The notes beneath the pieces are model-generated. The model saw only the letters and a program-made list of their open reading frames with translations. It was not told where the DNA came from and searched no databases. Position numbers and translations under genes: made by a program. DNA of 64,000 nt from Euleptes europaea (Eukaryota > Chordata > Lepidosauria > Squamata > Sphaerodactylidae), in the NCBI RefSeq assembly GCF_029931775.1, contig NC_079312.1, positions 132,231,872 through 132,295,871 on the forward strand. Reading direction: 5' to 3'. Shown in pieces: positions 21,546-33,400 of the stretch; the stretch's first letter is position 1; every line of letters begins with the position of its first letter.

Positions 21546-23225
21546 ACAGGTCTTTAAGGTGCCACTGGACTTTTGTTCTGATTGGAGGGCTACCAGTTTC
21601 TGCTATTGAGTATCACTATATGAGGGAGGGGACTTAATGCCCTTACCAGAGGGAATCATGAGAGAGAATGGAGACCAGGGGGATAGCTGTCTCAGCACCA
21701 TGCAGGTATATAGCTGCTGAATAGGAGAACCCAGGCTATAAGTGGAATTGGGGATGTAATTAGAATTCTCTGTCCTTCCCCTTTCTCCTCATGTGTAACT
21801 TAGCAACTCTATAACACGGGGTTTCCAGTTCCAGAAATGAGGTAGAGAAGGAATGAGAAGAGGCATTACAAAATTCCAGACCATATAACTTCAGCACAGA
21901 TAAGCTAGTGAAGCAGCAACATATAAATGTTCACTTTCACAAGTTGCAAAAATTAAGCCATTGGAGGCAATAAAGTAGTTATATTTATTTGTTGCTGAGA
22001 AGCTCTTCAGAAAATGTCAATGAAAATGTAACAAAAAGAATTAAATATGCAACATGGACTATACCCTCAAAGAACGCAATGGCCTTCCAAACATAGTGCT
22101 ATACAACCTCTTAATTGCTGGTAGCTCTGCCTTTTTATAGAACATATGAGAGTCTTTATTAAATTATGTTTACGTTTTAATCCAGTGCAATTCAAATGTT
22201 TCACCAAGAAGTCACAACATGCAGCACATTGTTCCTGTAAAGGCACAAGATGTATTTGGACAGGTGTGACTGAGAGCTGATATACCTGTTGCAATCTCTC
22301 TTTCTCTCCAAGACAGAAGTACTACAGAAATGTCTCCATGAAAATTTGACCCTGCACTTTCCTTTGATACACTGCAGAGCTTCCCAGGGCTTTTAGTATT
22401 ATTTTGATATGAATTACGGTAGTGTGATATAAGAATCCATCATCCAGTGCAGGTGTAACTTGATTATAACTTTTGGTGTGATATAAACCCTTCAGTGTTA
22501 AAACATCTTGAGCTAAAATTGATGTGAAATCCCATAGCAAGTTTTCAGTGAGAGTGCATTCACAGCAAGGGTGGGAAGGGAGAATGAATTATAGCACTGA
22601 AAGGGATTATTTGGTTCCATGAACCTTTCCTTTTTAGTAGTACATTTTCTTCCTAAGAGTCAGGTACTAATGCAGACTTGTCCTTATTATTCATGCTGAT
22701 GGACAAGTATAATTCAGACACATACATCTTAATTCTAGTGCCAAGACAGTAAAAGTTTTGTTATATCTAGGCCTCCTATTTACCCATCTAGGGTGGGGAA
22801 TACTAGCCTGCAGCCCCAATTTCCCACTCCAGAGAACATAAGGAGAGGGAGAACAAATGGCCCCATAATGACACTCTAGAAATTTCCCCTAGTCTCTATA
22901 GCAAAGACCATACAAACTAGAGAAGACAGCCTAGAGTGTCAGTCTAAAGTTATTTAACCTCATCCCTAAACTGCCCCCCCCAATCTCCCAGCATTTGTTG
23001 AGGTAGTGTTGGGAACCCTAGTTATCTGGCACTTGAGTATTCAAAATGCTCCATTGTCATTTAACTGGCATTGCCCAGAGAGCAAGCCCCTCATTCTCAG
23101 CCACCATACCCCTGTGTCTTTGGGTCCAAGCCCCACTCCCACCTTTCCAGCCAGCCAACTTGATACTTCCAGCTGTTGCTAGGCTTCTGTTCTGACAACT
23201 GGTGCAGCCATCTCAACCTTCGGTG
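21546..23225. other. No feature recognised
   Basis: AT-rich intergenic sequence with only short open frames; nothing supported. Confidence 0.4.
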
Positions 23226-23425
23226 GGGTTGCCAACCTTCAGGTGGGGCTTGGAGATCTCCCAGAATTACAACAAATCTCCAGACTACAGAGATCAGTCC
23301 CCTTGAGAAAATAGCTGCTTTAGAAGGTAGACTCCAGTATTGTACCCTGTTGAGCTCCCTTCCCTCCCAAACTCTGCCCTCCTCAGGCTCCACCCCCAAA
23401 TCTCCAAGAATTCCCCATCAGTTTG
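23226..23425 (+). mobile_element. hAT-type MITE, diverged subfamily
   Basis: Starts GGGTTGCCAACC, but the interior differs from the main group (CTCCCAGAATTACAAC, CAGACTACAGAGATCAGTCC). The same variant forms the outer element at 56178-57330. The right end is decayed. Confidence 0.75.
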
Positions 23426-23604
23426 CCTTGAGCTCTAGGGAGCCAGTTCTGCCAGAGGGCTCCTGGGCAGCTGTCCTGCAATGCAGGACGGCTTCATGGG
23501 CAGGAGTGCATGAGCTTCTATCAGTTCCCCCATGTGCAGTGCTGAAAAATGCTGAAAAGAATTTGCCATGTTTATACTAATCCTAACTGCAATTAGGAGA
23601 GGAA
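23426..23604. other. No feature recognised
   Basis: Short unassigned spacer between the MITE and the L2 fragment. Confidence 0.35.
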
Positions 23605-23835
23605 TTACATAGCTGGGGATGCCCTTGAAAATGGTTCTGAAACTGCAGTTGATGCAAAATACAATAGCCCACCTGTTATCAGGGATGGGTCACATGGATC
23701 ACATCACACCCATTTTGCCATCCTTAAATGGATTGCCTATTGGTTTCCAGTTTCAAATCAAGGTGTTGGTGCTTACCTTTAAAGCCCTTAGTTACTGGGA
23801 ACCACATACCTGAAGGAATGCCTCCCTTGGTATGA
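23605..23835 (+). mobile_element. L2-clade LINE fragment
   Basis: The frame reads IAHLLSGMGHMDHITPILPS and then FQIKVLVLTFKAL, which matches the L2 stretch also present at 62950-63100 (HIQPVLHHLRWL, RVWFKVLVLTFKAL). Both ends are truncated. Confidence 0.75.
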
Positions 23836-24805
23836 GCCCATAAGGGAGAGATCATTACTATGAAGTGTTCTGATTACATATTTCAGAATCAGTTGGTTCT
23901 TTCAGAAACTCAAGTACAGGTTGACTGACTTCCTTATTTTAAAAGGCCAGGTCAGCCAAGAGCTTGTTTCCTCATCCATTTTGGATCTGGGATGGACCCC
24001 TTCCTCTGTCTGAAACATACAGCTGTTTTCTATTATGCATCTGAAAATGGCACATCCTTCTACGAATGGCAATACTTCTATTAGAACAGGACTCTTTGAA
24101 GTAACTTGAGCTGAATTATCCATGTTGCAAGATTCAAACGATGCCTCCAATTTCTAAAGGCATATAATAATCAGAACTGTTGTAAAGAGGTTAAAGGTCA
24201 CATTTCATATCCAGTACCACTTCTAATTTGAAATAGTTGAATAAAATTAGAAGCATCAGGGCATATAGAAGGGGGAAGGGAATACAACCTGGAGTTCATT
24301 ACAGTTCTACAAAGAGGGATGAATTCATCAAGGAAGAGGTGAATACACCCTTTGCAATTCACATTTCTGCCACTGGTTCCTCAAAAGTGCCTCTTTGATT
24401 TTTAGCTTGTTTATGAATTACCCTAACCCCCTCCACATATGCTCCCCAGTAAAATGTATTCTCCCAAACATGATCAACTTGAATAAAATGAAAAGAACTC
24501 TAGCAAAAGCTGTACTCTCTTTGGGGGCTTACACCCAAAGTTATGGGGTATAATGTATGAAAAGGCTTGCAGATTGCTGTTGATTCATGTAATTTGTACT
24601 TAGCCATGTGCGATGACTCTAACAATATCTTGCTCATGCTTGAATGGGAACATGTGGCTACTCTGCTGATGACTGGAGATGCTTTCCCAACACTAGGAAG
24701 GGATGATACAACAATAGTTTGCCCTTGCTGTTGTGGCACATAAGAGCTGTGGGACAGTGGGATCCTGAAATGCCCCAAAGATTTGGATTAGTGGCACAAA
24801 ACATT
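23836..24805. other. No feature recognised
   Basis: Intergenic sequence without a supported gene or repeat. Confidence 0.4.
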
Positions 24806-24966
24806 GGGCGAAAACACATGGTCGCTTTAGCCTCCTTTATTCCCTGTTTCAGCCAGGATTCAGCCAGGATTGAACGCATGCGTTTCATCGAACGTGTGTT
24901 CGATCCTGGCTGAATCCTGGCTGAAACAGGAAATAAAGGCGGCTAAAGCGACCATGCGTTTTCTCC
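24806..24966. mobile_element. Palindromic MITE (GGGCGAAAACGC family), copy 1
   Basis: The arms GGGCGAAAACACATGGTCGC...CCTGTTTCAGCCAGGATTCA and their complement meet at a short centre near TGAACGCATGCG. A second copy with the same arms is at 30660-30794 in NOTUM intron 1. No transposase or target duplication is visible. Confidence 0.85.
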
Positions 24967-25224
24967 TATATATAGACTTCTGGAAGACCCAAGAATGCAA
25001 AATAATGATATCCAGCATAAGAATAAGGGGAATGGGGAAACTGCACCAGAATTCTGTGCATGCTGAAGTCCCACTAAGTCGATGAGACATTCCTTCTGTA
25101 AATATGCATAGGGTTGCGGGCTTAGTACTTTCTATCAGAACAGGCTCAATCTGTGTTCCATTGGCTTGGTAGTGGTGGTTCTAGGGAAACTTTCAATCTA
25201 TCAATTGGACAGGTTTACCCTGCC

Positions 25225-25335
25225 TTTCCTCCAAATTGCTCTGCAGTGCAATCCCAAGAACACTCTAGTGGGAATAAGTGCCATTAAGTAGACCTGAGCA
25301 CAATTCGGAGTAGACTTGTTTACGATCTCATTAAG
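25225..25335. repeat. Interspersed repeat (AGTGCAATCC type)
   Basis: GCAGTGCAATCCCAAGAACA and GAGTAGACTTG belong to a widespread squamate repeat that pairs CTACTCAGAAGTAAG-type and GGATTGCA-type ends. Other fragments are near 37540-37625, 50690-50765 and 55300-55350. Confidence 0.5.
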
Positions 25336-25341
25336 GGCCAA

Positions 25342-25505
25342 GCTACATGATTTTTAATGAGTCAGATCTAGGTTGGGTTTTTATTTTGTAATCCTAAAGT
25401 CTGCAGAGGCTTGGGACTGGCATGAGGAGAGGAGGGGAATTATTGGCCGGGGATTATGTGCCTTGGGGCCCAACTTGTTAAAACATGGGTCATGTAGTTT
25501 GGCCT
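25342..25505. mobile_element. Foldback MITE (GGGCCAAGCTACATGA ends)
   Basis: Terminal inverted repeats AGGGCCAAGCTACATGA and TCATGTAGTTTGGCCT bound about 160 bp. The flanks TTA and AAG leave a 3-bp Harbinger-type duplication possible but not proven. Confidence 0.75.
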
Positions 25506-25514
25506 AAGTCAGTG

Positions 25515-25682
25515 TGTTTAATTCATCCCTCCTTCCTTTTATCCTTGCAACAACCCTGTTAAATAGATTAGGCTGAGAGACAGTGACTACCCCAAGATGA
25601 TGATAGGGAGTTTCACATCAGTATGAATGTGGGTCTCCCTAATCCTAGGTTGACACTCTAACCACTATACAACACTGACTGT
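25515..25682 (-). mobile_element. tRNA-derived SINE
   Basis: The plus strand ends AACCACTATACAACACTGAC, the complement of a SINE tRNA-like head, preceded by the usual body (CAACAACCCTGTTAAATAGA). Confidence 0.75.
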
Positions 25683-26699
25683 TATGATGTGATGTGTTTC
25701 ATACAGACTGGGATGGGAGAATGGGTCCTATTGTTTGTGACTCTGATAGCTATGTGCAGAGCAGGCTGACACGAGGTGGTAAATACAGTAAGATACAGTA
25801 CAAAAGAACAGCCTGCAGAGGTGCCAGAAAATAATCTTCCTCCACCTAGCCCCTTTTGGCCACTCTCCATAGGCCACTGTCCTAGGACATCTATTTAGGT
25901 GTTCATTAACTTCTCTAGCAACCATTGGTATGCAAAACAGAATTAACAGCATTTTTGTCAAGCAAGATGTGATAAAAGACTAATGTGGAGTCTTGTGTTG
26001 GGTGTGTATGTAGCACAACATATAGAATGGATACTAGAAAGAATGTGAACATTCACTATGTTTTTTGAATATACAAGTCGCCATTAGTTTAAACTAGAGA
26101 TGCAGTTGAATAATACCAGAGACAGCTGGAATTTGGCAGCCGATTTGCAGTTCTTCATGGTAGAACTACTCTGAACCCTATTGAAGGATCATAAAAGCTT
26201 AGCATAGGCTCCATCAATGTTGTGGGCTGTGCTATGCCGACATAGACCTCATGTGCTGACAAGGTATGATGCCATCTGGAACTGCTGGAATCCAGGGCAT
26301 TCTGGTAAGATTGGTGGCAGAACTGGCATTCAACAGCAAAATCTAGTTGAAAAAATCCTTCTACCTCCCAAACTATTTCCAGAGTAGAATCCAATATACC
26401 CATCAATCTCTAGGTTAAACTACAGGGAGATAGGATTAAAAACATGGGGAAAATATATAGGAACAGTGATATCTTGTTTTTTCATAAATTTTCATCAGAC
26501 AAGGTGTCTTGTCACAGAGCAGAGGGTAGGCGTTTCTTCCAACTTTATGATTCTAGCAAAAAATACCATGTATATGAAACCACCTATGGCATTTTCACCA
26601 GTTCCATATTACTAAAAGCCCGATTTTAGCATGTTGTCTACTATCTGTGCCTCTGGTAAACACAGAGAAGGTGGAAGCAAGTCATTGTTGAAAGGACTT
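25683..26699. other. No feature recognised
   Basis: Intergenic sequence without a supported feature. Confidence 0.4.
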
Positions 26700-26870
26700 T
26701 TTGAGCAAGTCTGAATTGGCAGGTATCTTTTAAATGGGGAGAGAGGTTTGGGGGCTGTTATTTTATGTTTGCTTTTAAACTGAAAATGTTGTAACTATTA
26801 TTGTAAACCTCCTTGAACCATGAGGAAAGGTAAGATATAAATGTTTTAATGAATAAATAAAAAATGTAGA
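26700..26870 (+). mobile_element. LINE 3' tail fragment
   Basis: AACCTCCTTGAACCATGAGG and AAGATATAAATGTTTTAATG with a final AATAAATAAA form a CR1/L2-like tail. The parent element is absent. Confidence 0.5.
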
Positions 26871-27154
26871 ATTTAGCCAATGTAGTGTTTGTATCCACGC
26901 TACAAATGCAGGAAATGAAAAATTCATTTGTGTGTTTTAAACAAAAAACTATTATAATTCTCTGAGAAGAAGCGAATGCGAACAAATAGAGCAAATTTAA
27001 TCTGAATAGTTTATTCTCTACCTCTAGGTCCTCCCACTTTATAACTGTGATCCAAGTTGATAGCAGCCGTAAATTTACAATAAAGTGATCACAAAGCAAT
27101 TTAACACAACTTTTGAACCAATCAGCATACCCTCCCAAAGTATTATTCTTAGGA
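26871..27154. other. No feature recognised
   Basis: AT-rich intergenic spacer. Confidence 0.35.
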
Positions 27155-27595
27155 CTCTAGCACAGTGGTTCCCAAAGTGGGCAGAAACACCCCCTGGGGG
27201 GCGGTAGGATTACCTAGGGGGGCACTAAGAGGCAAGGGGGCAGTAGGGGGGTGCTAGAGGTGGGCCCCCAACTGTGTTGTTCACTAATTTACAATAGATC
27301 AAGCTGCTGGCAAATTTGGTGGAAACTATCAGAATTTTTTTCTGGATTTTTCTGGATCAAGTTCATCAGTTTTGTTGAATAAATTTCAACTAAAAAGTTT
27401 TAATTTGATTTTGAATTGATGTGCAATTAATTGTTACCGTTTCGAAATTTCATTGGTATTATCTTCTTTAGCGAGTCATGCAAACCCATATTTAGAATAA
27501 TGCTTTTTATAGGGTAGGGTAGGGGGCGCTGGGGTAGAGTTTGTGGAACTAAGGGGGCGGTGGCCCGAAAGGTTTGGGAACCACTGCTCTAGCAT
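27155..27595. mobile_element. Charlie-like hAT non-autonomous element
   Basis: The element 27163-27587 has terminal inverted repeats CAGTGGTTCCCAAA and TTTGGGAACCACTG and an exact 8-bp target duplication CTCTAGCA (27155-27162, 27588-27595). The interior is AT-rich with no transposase. These ends are typical of Charlie/hAT elements. Confidence 0.92.
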
Positions 27596-28224
27596 CCGAA
27601 CAGCTCCTCTGGCATCACAGACAGATGAAAGGCTAGGCCTGGCTTTCTGAACTTCGGGCATCCAACAAACCCAGCACCTGAGACAGAACCCCAAGTGAGC
27701 CTTAACTGGAACTTTGGGATCAGATCTTCTGTCCCAGGCAAATCAGGGGGATCAGCCATTACATTGGCATCTGGCTGGCTGTCAGAGGCAGGTAGACTCC
27801 ATTTTCGGAACAAAGGACGGGGTCAGCCGTCACCTCGAAGCCCTGCTTAAGAGCTTCCCAGAGGTGTTTGGCAGTCCATCCTCGGACACAGGATGCTGGA
27901 CCCTTGGCCTGACCCAGGAGTGTTCTTCTTGGGTTTGAGGAGAGACTTGTGGAAGCTGCAGGAACTGGGCCCCCACCCGCAGATCCTCCTGCAAGGGGGC
28001 TTTTTAGGTCAAGGCTCCTTAGGGACGTTCCACATTCCTTCCTCACAAACCCTTCTCAAGCCAGTTCACACTCAGCACGTGAGACTCGAAGGGGTGCAGC
28101 GCATGGGTGGGGAGAACCCCGAGTGTGTCTGTAAGCAGGGAAGGACTCTGGGCAAGGGGGCCTGGAGAATCCCAACCATGAGGGACGCAGAGGACTCCTG
28201 CTGGGCGGGGTATCTCGGGGAGAG
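27596..28224. other. Moderately GC-rich unique sequence upstream of NOTUM
   Basis: No recognisable repeat or gene; the open frames on both strands look like chance. It lies about 2 kb 5' of the NOTUM start codon, so it could hold regulatory sequence, but nothing specific is visible. Confidence 0.4.
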
Positions 28225-28795
28225 GGGGCGGGCTGTAGCCAGAGCCAGATTTAGGTTTGATGAGGCCCTAAGCTATTGAAGGTAATGGGGCCCTTTATAT
28301 GTCCAGCTGTCCTTTGTCAACATTTGTCGCTGTTTTTTGTGTTGAATGTATGCTATATGAAAAGAGCAAGAGTCCAATAGCACCTTAAAGACTAACAAAA
28401 ATATTTTCTGGCAGGGTGTGAGCTTTCGTGAGCCACAGCTCACTTCTTCAGATACTTCTCCAGGTATCTGAAGAAGTGAGCTGTGGCTCACGAAAGCTCA
28501 TACCCTGCCAGAAAATATTTGTGTTAGTCTTTAAGGTGCTACTGGATTCTTGCTCTTTTCTACTACTGCAGACAGACTAACACGGCTACCCACTGTGAAT
28601 ATGCTATATGGTAATTTATGGACCTAATAGGTATCTAAAGCCATTTGCACATAACAAAATATGTATTTTATCAAAGTAATTGTTGATTTTGGAAATGTAC
28701 ATCCAGGTTTTTTTTCCTTTAAATTTTTTGGGGGCCCCCAAGAGAGTGGGGCCCGAAGCTATAGCTTGTTTAGCTTATACGTAAATCTGGCACTG
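28225..28795. mobile_element. DNA transposon remnant split by a Penelope-like insertion
   Basis: Ends CAGAGCCAGATTTAGG and TACGTAAATCTGGCACTG are inverted and resemble hAT termini. The interior (GGGGGCCCCCAAG) is familiar from that type. The middle is interrupted at 28360-28599. No clear 8-bp duplication is left. Confidence 0.65.
28349..28610. mobile_element. Penelope-like foldback insertion, 240 bp
   Basis: The insertion 28360-28599 is flanked by an exact 11-bp direct repeat TATGCTATATG (28349-28359, 28600-28610). The two arms of about 95 bp (AAAGAGCAAGAGTCCAATAG... and its complement) are nearly perfect inverted copies joined at TTCTCCAG. They are followed by a single-copy tail CAGACAGACTAACACGGCTA. 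The right arm has CTGAAGA, a six-base stem GTGAGC/GCTCAC and GAAA, a hammerhead-like core. The left arm carries the same on the other strand. Confidence 0.85.
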
Positions 28796-29309
28796 GGTAG
28801 CCCTCAACCCCCGAGCTCTTGTTTTCTTGGAGTGGCCCCTGCAAAAAAAAACCACCCTCCTTGCCCAAGAGGTGAGTGGGTGACGGGCCTGTTCAAGAGA
28901 GGGGGTGCCCCTCCAAGCCCTGACTGGACCTCTGCTCTCCGGAACCCAGAGACTTGGAGCGGCCCCCCGCGAGCATCTCTCTTTTTTAAAAAAATAATTT
29001 TTTTATTATTTTTCCAAAATTATTAATCACATAGTTTAACAATGTCACAAACAGTAAAAAGTAAAAACAAATAGGTAACATTGTTAAATTATATATAATA
29101 ATAAATTGTTGACTTCCCCTACACCTCCCTTCATCTTGTGATTAATTAGTAATCTCTTTTGCACAAAATTATAATCCTAATACTATTGTTAATATTTATT
29201 GATTTCTTTGACAATTTATATTTTTCAAGGGAAAAAAATCAATGGTTAATAATATCATATCAAGGTAAGAAAAAAAAGAAATAAAAATGAAAGAAAGAAG
29301 AAGAGAAAT
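28796..29309. other. NOTUM upstream flank, AT-rich
   Basis: A short GC-rich part to about 28975 and then AT-rich, A/T-run sequence. No gene or nameable repeat. Confidence 0.4.
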
Positions 29310-29426
29310 AGTAAATCTACTGTCGAAGGCTTTCACGGTCAGAGTTCATTGGTTCTTGTAGGTTATCCGGGCTGTGTGACCGTGGTCACACAGCCCGGAT
29401 AACCTACAAGAACCAGTAAATGTACT
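29310..29426. mobile_element. Minimal Penelope-like palindrome, 93 bp
   Basis: The insertion 29322-29414 is flanked by AGTAAATCTACT (29310-29321) and AGTAAATGTACT (29415-29426), a 12-bp repeat with one mismatch. It begins GTCGAAGGCTTTCACGG, as the element at 5322 does. It then folds into GGTTCTTGTAGGTTATCCGG and its exact complement around GACCGTGGTC. It is the smallest of the series. Confidence 0.82.
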
Positions 29427-29569
29427 AAGAATAAACGGATTAGTGTAATAAAAAGCATTTGATTATTTTCATTAAAAATTAATTATTTTGCAAATCCTCC
29501 ATTTCTCCCTAGCACTCATTGAATACATATTGTTTTTCGAGCACACTGATATCATATCCCCTGGGCGTC

Positions 29570-30480
29570 TCTCAAGACGGGACTGGAGGGGGGGGGGGGA
29601 GAAGAAAGGAAAGGCGGCCAAGCCGGCGGCGTCTCCGGGCTGGGAAATGAAAGTCAAGTCTCTCCCCCTCCTCCTTTGGCTCTCCCTCTTCCCCTCCCCT
29701 CCCCTCCCCTCCCGAGGCGCCTCCCCCTCCTCCTCCTGGGGGCGGGGCGGGGGCTGGCCGGCTGCTGCGGCCCCACGCGGCGGCCGGGCCGGCGGCGCCC
29801 CCGGCGGGTTCCCCGCGCACTCCGGGCCCCTCTTGTCATGTTTGCGGTTTGGGACGAGGCGGCGAGCGGGTGCGCCGAGAAAAGCCGCGCGCCCTCCAGC
29901 CCCGCCGCACAGCCCGGGCAGCCCGGCCGCCAGCCGCCCGCTCCCCCGACGCCCCTGCCCGCGCGCGCGCCTCGACGGCGCCGCAGCCGCCAGAGCCCAG
30001 CAGCCGCAGGCCGGACCCCCCACCCCCGCCCAGCCCAGCGCAGGCGAGCGCGCCGCCAGAGCCCCTCTCGCGCGCTCCCCGGGGCCCCCTTTCCCTCCTT
30101 CCCCGCAGGTGGCCGCGCGTCGCGATGGGCGGCGGCGCCGTGCGGATGCTGCTGCTGCTCTTGGGGCTGCTGCACTGGGGCCCCGGCGGGGAGGGCAGGA
30201 AAAGCTGGAGGCGGCGCGGGCAGCAGCAGCAGCCGGCGGCGGCGGCGGCAGCCCGGGAGCGGAGCGAGGCCGCCGGGCAGCCGGTGGAGAGCTTCCCCTT
30301 GGACTTTACCGCCGTCGAGGGCAACATGGACAGTTTCATGGCTCAGATCAAGAGCCTGGCGCAGTCGCTGTACCCGTGCTCGGCGCAGAACCTGCACCAG
30401 GAGCTGAGGCGCCACTGGCTGCTCAACAGTTCGGTCGCTTGCAACGACGGCAGCCCGGCCGGGTGAGTGCTGACTCCCAC
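29570..30480. promoter_or_regulatory. CpG island and promoter region of NOTUM
   Basis: Very GC-rich and CpG-dense from just upstream of the 5' UTR through exon 1. GC boxes (GGGGGCGGGGCGGGGG, about 29738-29753) lie nearly 400 bp before the ATG. No TATA box is visible. The long open frames on both strands here come from base composition. Confidence 0.75.
30125..30462 (+). CDS. NOTUM: NOTUM exon 1
   Basis: Residues 1-112 plus two bases of Gly113. Contains the signal peptide ([13 protein letters not shown]), the basic segment RKSWRRRG, the low-complexity [12 protein letters not shown] insert, and the conserved block [20 protein letters not shown]. The donor is GTGAGT. Confidence 0.96.
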
Positions 30481-33400
30481 CCACCCACCTCCTCTTCCTC
30501 CGGCGTCCTCGCCAGCGTCATTCGTGGCTCTTCAGGTCCGAGGCACCACTGGCAGCTTACAAGCCCACCTGCCTGCCTCAAGAGGCCACCAGAAAACTCA
30601 CCCCTACCTCTTCTCTAGCTCCCCCTCCATCCTGTCCTGATTCTTTCGGACAGACTATAGGGCGAAAACGCACGGTCGCTTTATCCTCCTTTAATCCCTG
30701 TTTTAGCCAGGATCCAACGCACATTAGGCGAAATGCGTTCGATCCTGGCTGAAACAGGGATTAAAGGAGGATAAAGCGACCGTGCGTTTCCCCCCTCTGT
30801 TTCTCTGTCACCCCTAGTTTCTCAACACACAAGCTAGAGGTCTTTCACATCACCTACTTGCCTCGTCCCTTTAACGGGTCCCTTTAACGGGAGGTGCCAG
30901 GGATTGAACCTGGGACCTTCTGCATGCCAAGCAGGTGCTCTACCACTGAGCCACGGCCCCTCCCCGCTGCCCTTCTGCAAGTCCCACTGGAGAGGGATGA
31001 CGGTGAAGTTAATTCACCTTTTGAAGACAATGGTGGTGTGAAGGATCAGAACTGGATGCAACTCTTTCTTTCTTCATTTTATGGTGTCTCCTTACTTTGT
31101 GTTAGGATTCCTTATATTTGCTAGTTACGGAGGGTAACTATGTTGGGTTGCAAATGGGAAATTACAGGAGTCGAATAGCACCTTGAAGACTAACACACTT
31201 TATTTCAGCACGAGCTTTTGTGAGTCAGAGCTCACTTCTTCAGACGCGCCGAAGTATGCTACAAAGTTCTTACAGAGTCCTATTGATAGCTCTCCCTTAT
31301 TTAGGGAAATGTCCCAATCCATAGAACGTGGTGGAACCCTTTTATTTCAGAAAAGTATGGCTCTTGGGACTGTATAAATTGGTTATTAAAGCACCACAAT
31401 CCACTGGGATTTCCGTTACCACAACTTCACTATCATGGTCTTAATTTCACAAATCAGAACTCTTTGCACTGATTGTATCTGGATGACCAGTCTCTCTGAA
31501 GCATGATTTTTGCTGAACAGAGATGCCTCAGAGAGCTAGCTCCCAGTGCTGTTTACTATTAATGCAGTATTCTGGTCCTTCTCTGTTCTTGTTGTAAGCA
31601 TACTTAGAAGAACTTCAAAAAAGTGCTGAAACAATTCTGTCTAGTGTTCAAGCTCTGCTTCCACCACGTGGCCATTACTAAGAACACAGCCAGTAACAGG
31701 TGGAATAACTCTTTCCTCCCTGGAAATACTTAGGAATGCTAGGAATTTGTTTAATGCATTTATTTTGGAGCGAGATGAAAGCCAGCCCAGCCTGGCTCTG
31801 GGTCCCCGAGAAGGGCCTTTGATCAGACTCTGTTTGGAGCTCTTCTGACAGCCATCCTGTTTCTTTCTCTTGTTCTTTAACCAAGATTTTATGTAACCCT
31901 CTTGATATTATAATGAGTTGATGTATCAAAGAGTTTGTGGTTGAGTGAGCCAGTCTCCCTAATTAAGTTCACGCTGCCTTTTATTTGTTTTTATTTTAGC
32001 TACTACCTCAAAGAATCGAAAGGCAGTAGAAGGTGGCTGCTATTCCTGGAAGGTGAGCTTGAGTTTTCTTTAATTTTATTTTCATTTATTTAAGCAAAGT
32101 TCAATGAGTATAGGCTCTTTTTGTAGAAGTCAGAGGATGGTGGAAGAGCTTTCTAGCTGCTCTCTTCAAAGGACTTGCAGCATCTGTGTATGTGCTAGAT
32201 GCCTTCTCTGTAAGCAGGGTCCCCATTCTTCCCCTCTTTTTACTATTTCATATACTGCTGCCTCCTGCAAACTTACTGGCAGGCTAACTACTCACCAGCT
32301 TTAATCAAAGCTACCTGCTCAGGCTATTTCTTTCTGTTGTTTGTTGTACACCGTAGCATTGATTCTCCCAGTTTTCACTGTATACATATAGTAAAGCTCG
32401 GAACAGATTTTAACTTCACGCTCCGGTTGTCTTCGCCCCTGAATAATATGGTAGCAGTCATCTGGCTTTTACATCCTAGCTCCAAATGATCTTTTTAGAA
32501 ATGTCATAATGATTTCACTAAAATTTCTTTCGAGAAAGGACACTTAGGACTACAGCCTCAAAATTATTTTGGAAGTGACCATAGAGAATCTGTAGCCAAG
32601 AGTTATTATGACGATAATGATTTCTCGACATTACTGAAATAAACAAATGCTTTGCATGTCTTTGACCTTGCCAAGTATCTCAGATGCAGACTGAAGATGC
32701 GTCTCAGGAGTTCTGCTGTGTTTAGGAGCAGTCTTCTGTTGTTGGGTTGGTCTACCAGTCTGCTCGTAAACACACACATCACAATCCTGCAAGGGTAGTT
32801 CCATGGGCAGAAGCAGGCGTCTCATGTGAATCTTCTTTGCTGTGCTCATCCATGCCTAATTGAAGTGGCTGGATGGGCCTTTTCACAAAGGGCCATAGGT
32901 GATGCACACAATTAGAACAAAATCAGGCCATTACTTGAAAGTAAGTCCCATTGATTCCAAGTCCTTGATTCCAGAGGAGCTTCAGAGTGCAAAGCAGGCC
33001 CTTTTCATCTTTGTTGGCACAACAGTGGCATACAGTGAGGTCTGGAGTTGACTGTTGTGCTGGAGGGGGGCATGTTAGGATCAGGGTTTGGCTAAATATA
33101 AAAGTTGAAGGCATCCAATTAGTTCTTTGAAAAATTAAATGTTAGTGAAAAGCCCACTTAATAGTATTTTCAAAGGAGCTGTTCAAGGCGAATTATACTT
33201 TCTCTGTGGAAATGACAGCAGCCTGTCATTTTTGTGCTGTTGTTTACATCAAATACAGCATTTTAATTTTCCGGATTGAAAAATGGTACTTGAAGGACAC
33301 GGTCAAAAAGTTGTATCCTGTTATAACACTATGCTACTCAGGGGTTAGAATGCTTATTTGTTTAAATATGTAATGTGCCGTAATATGTAGAAACAACAGT

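Noticed and set aside
27596-28224. Extra upstream exon of NOTUM or a separate gene
   Set aside because: Open frames are short, run on both strands and match nothing; no splice-consistent link to exon 1 was found.
29472-30484. Long antisense and alternative open frames over the NOTUM first exon
   Set aside because: High GC removes stop codons in all frames; only the frame of MGGGAVRM matches the known protein.
30892-30963. tRNA-Ala gene
   Set aside because: The acceptor stem is mismatched and the sequence continues into a SINE body; it is a SINE head.
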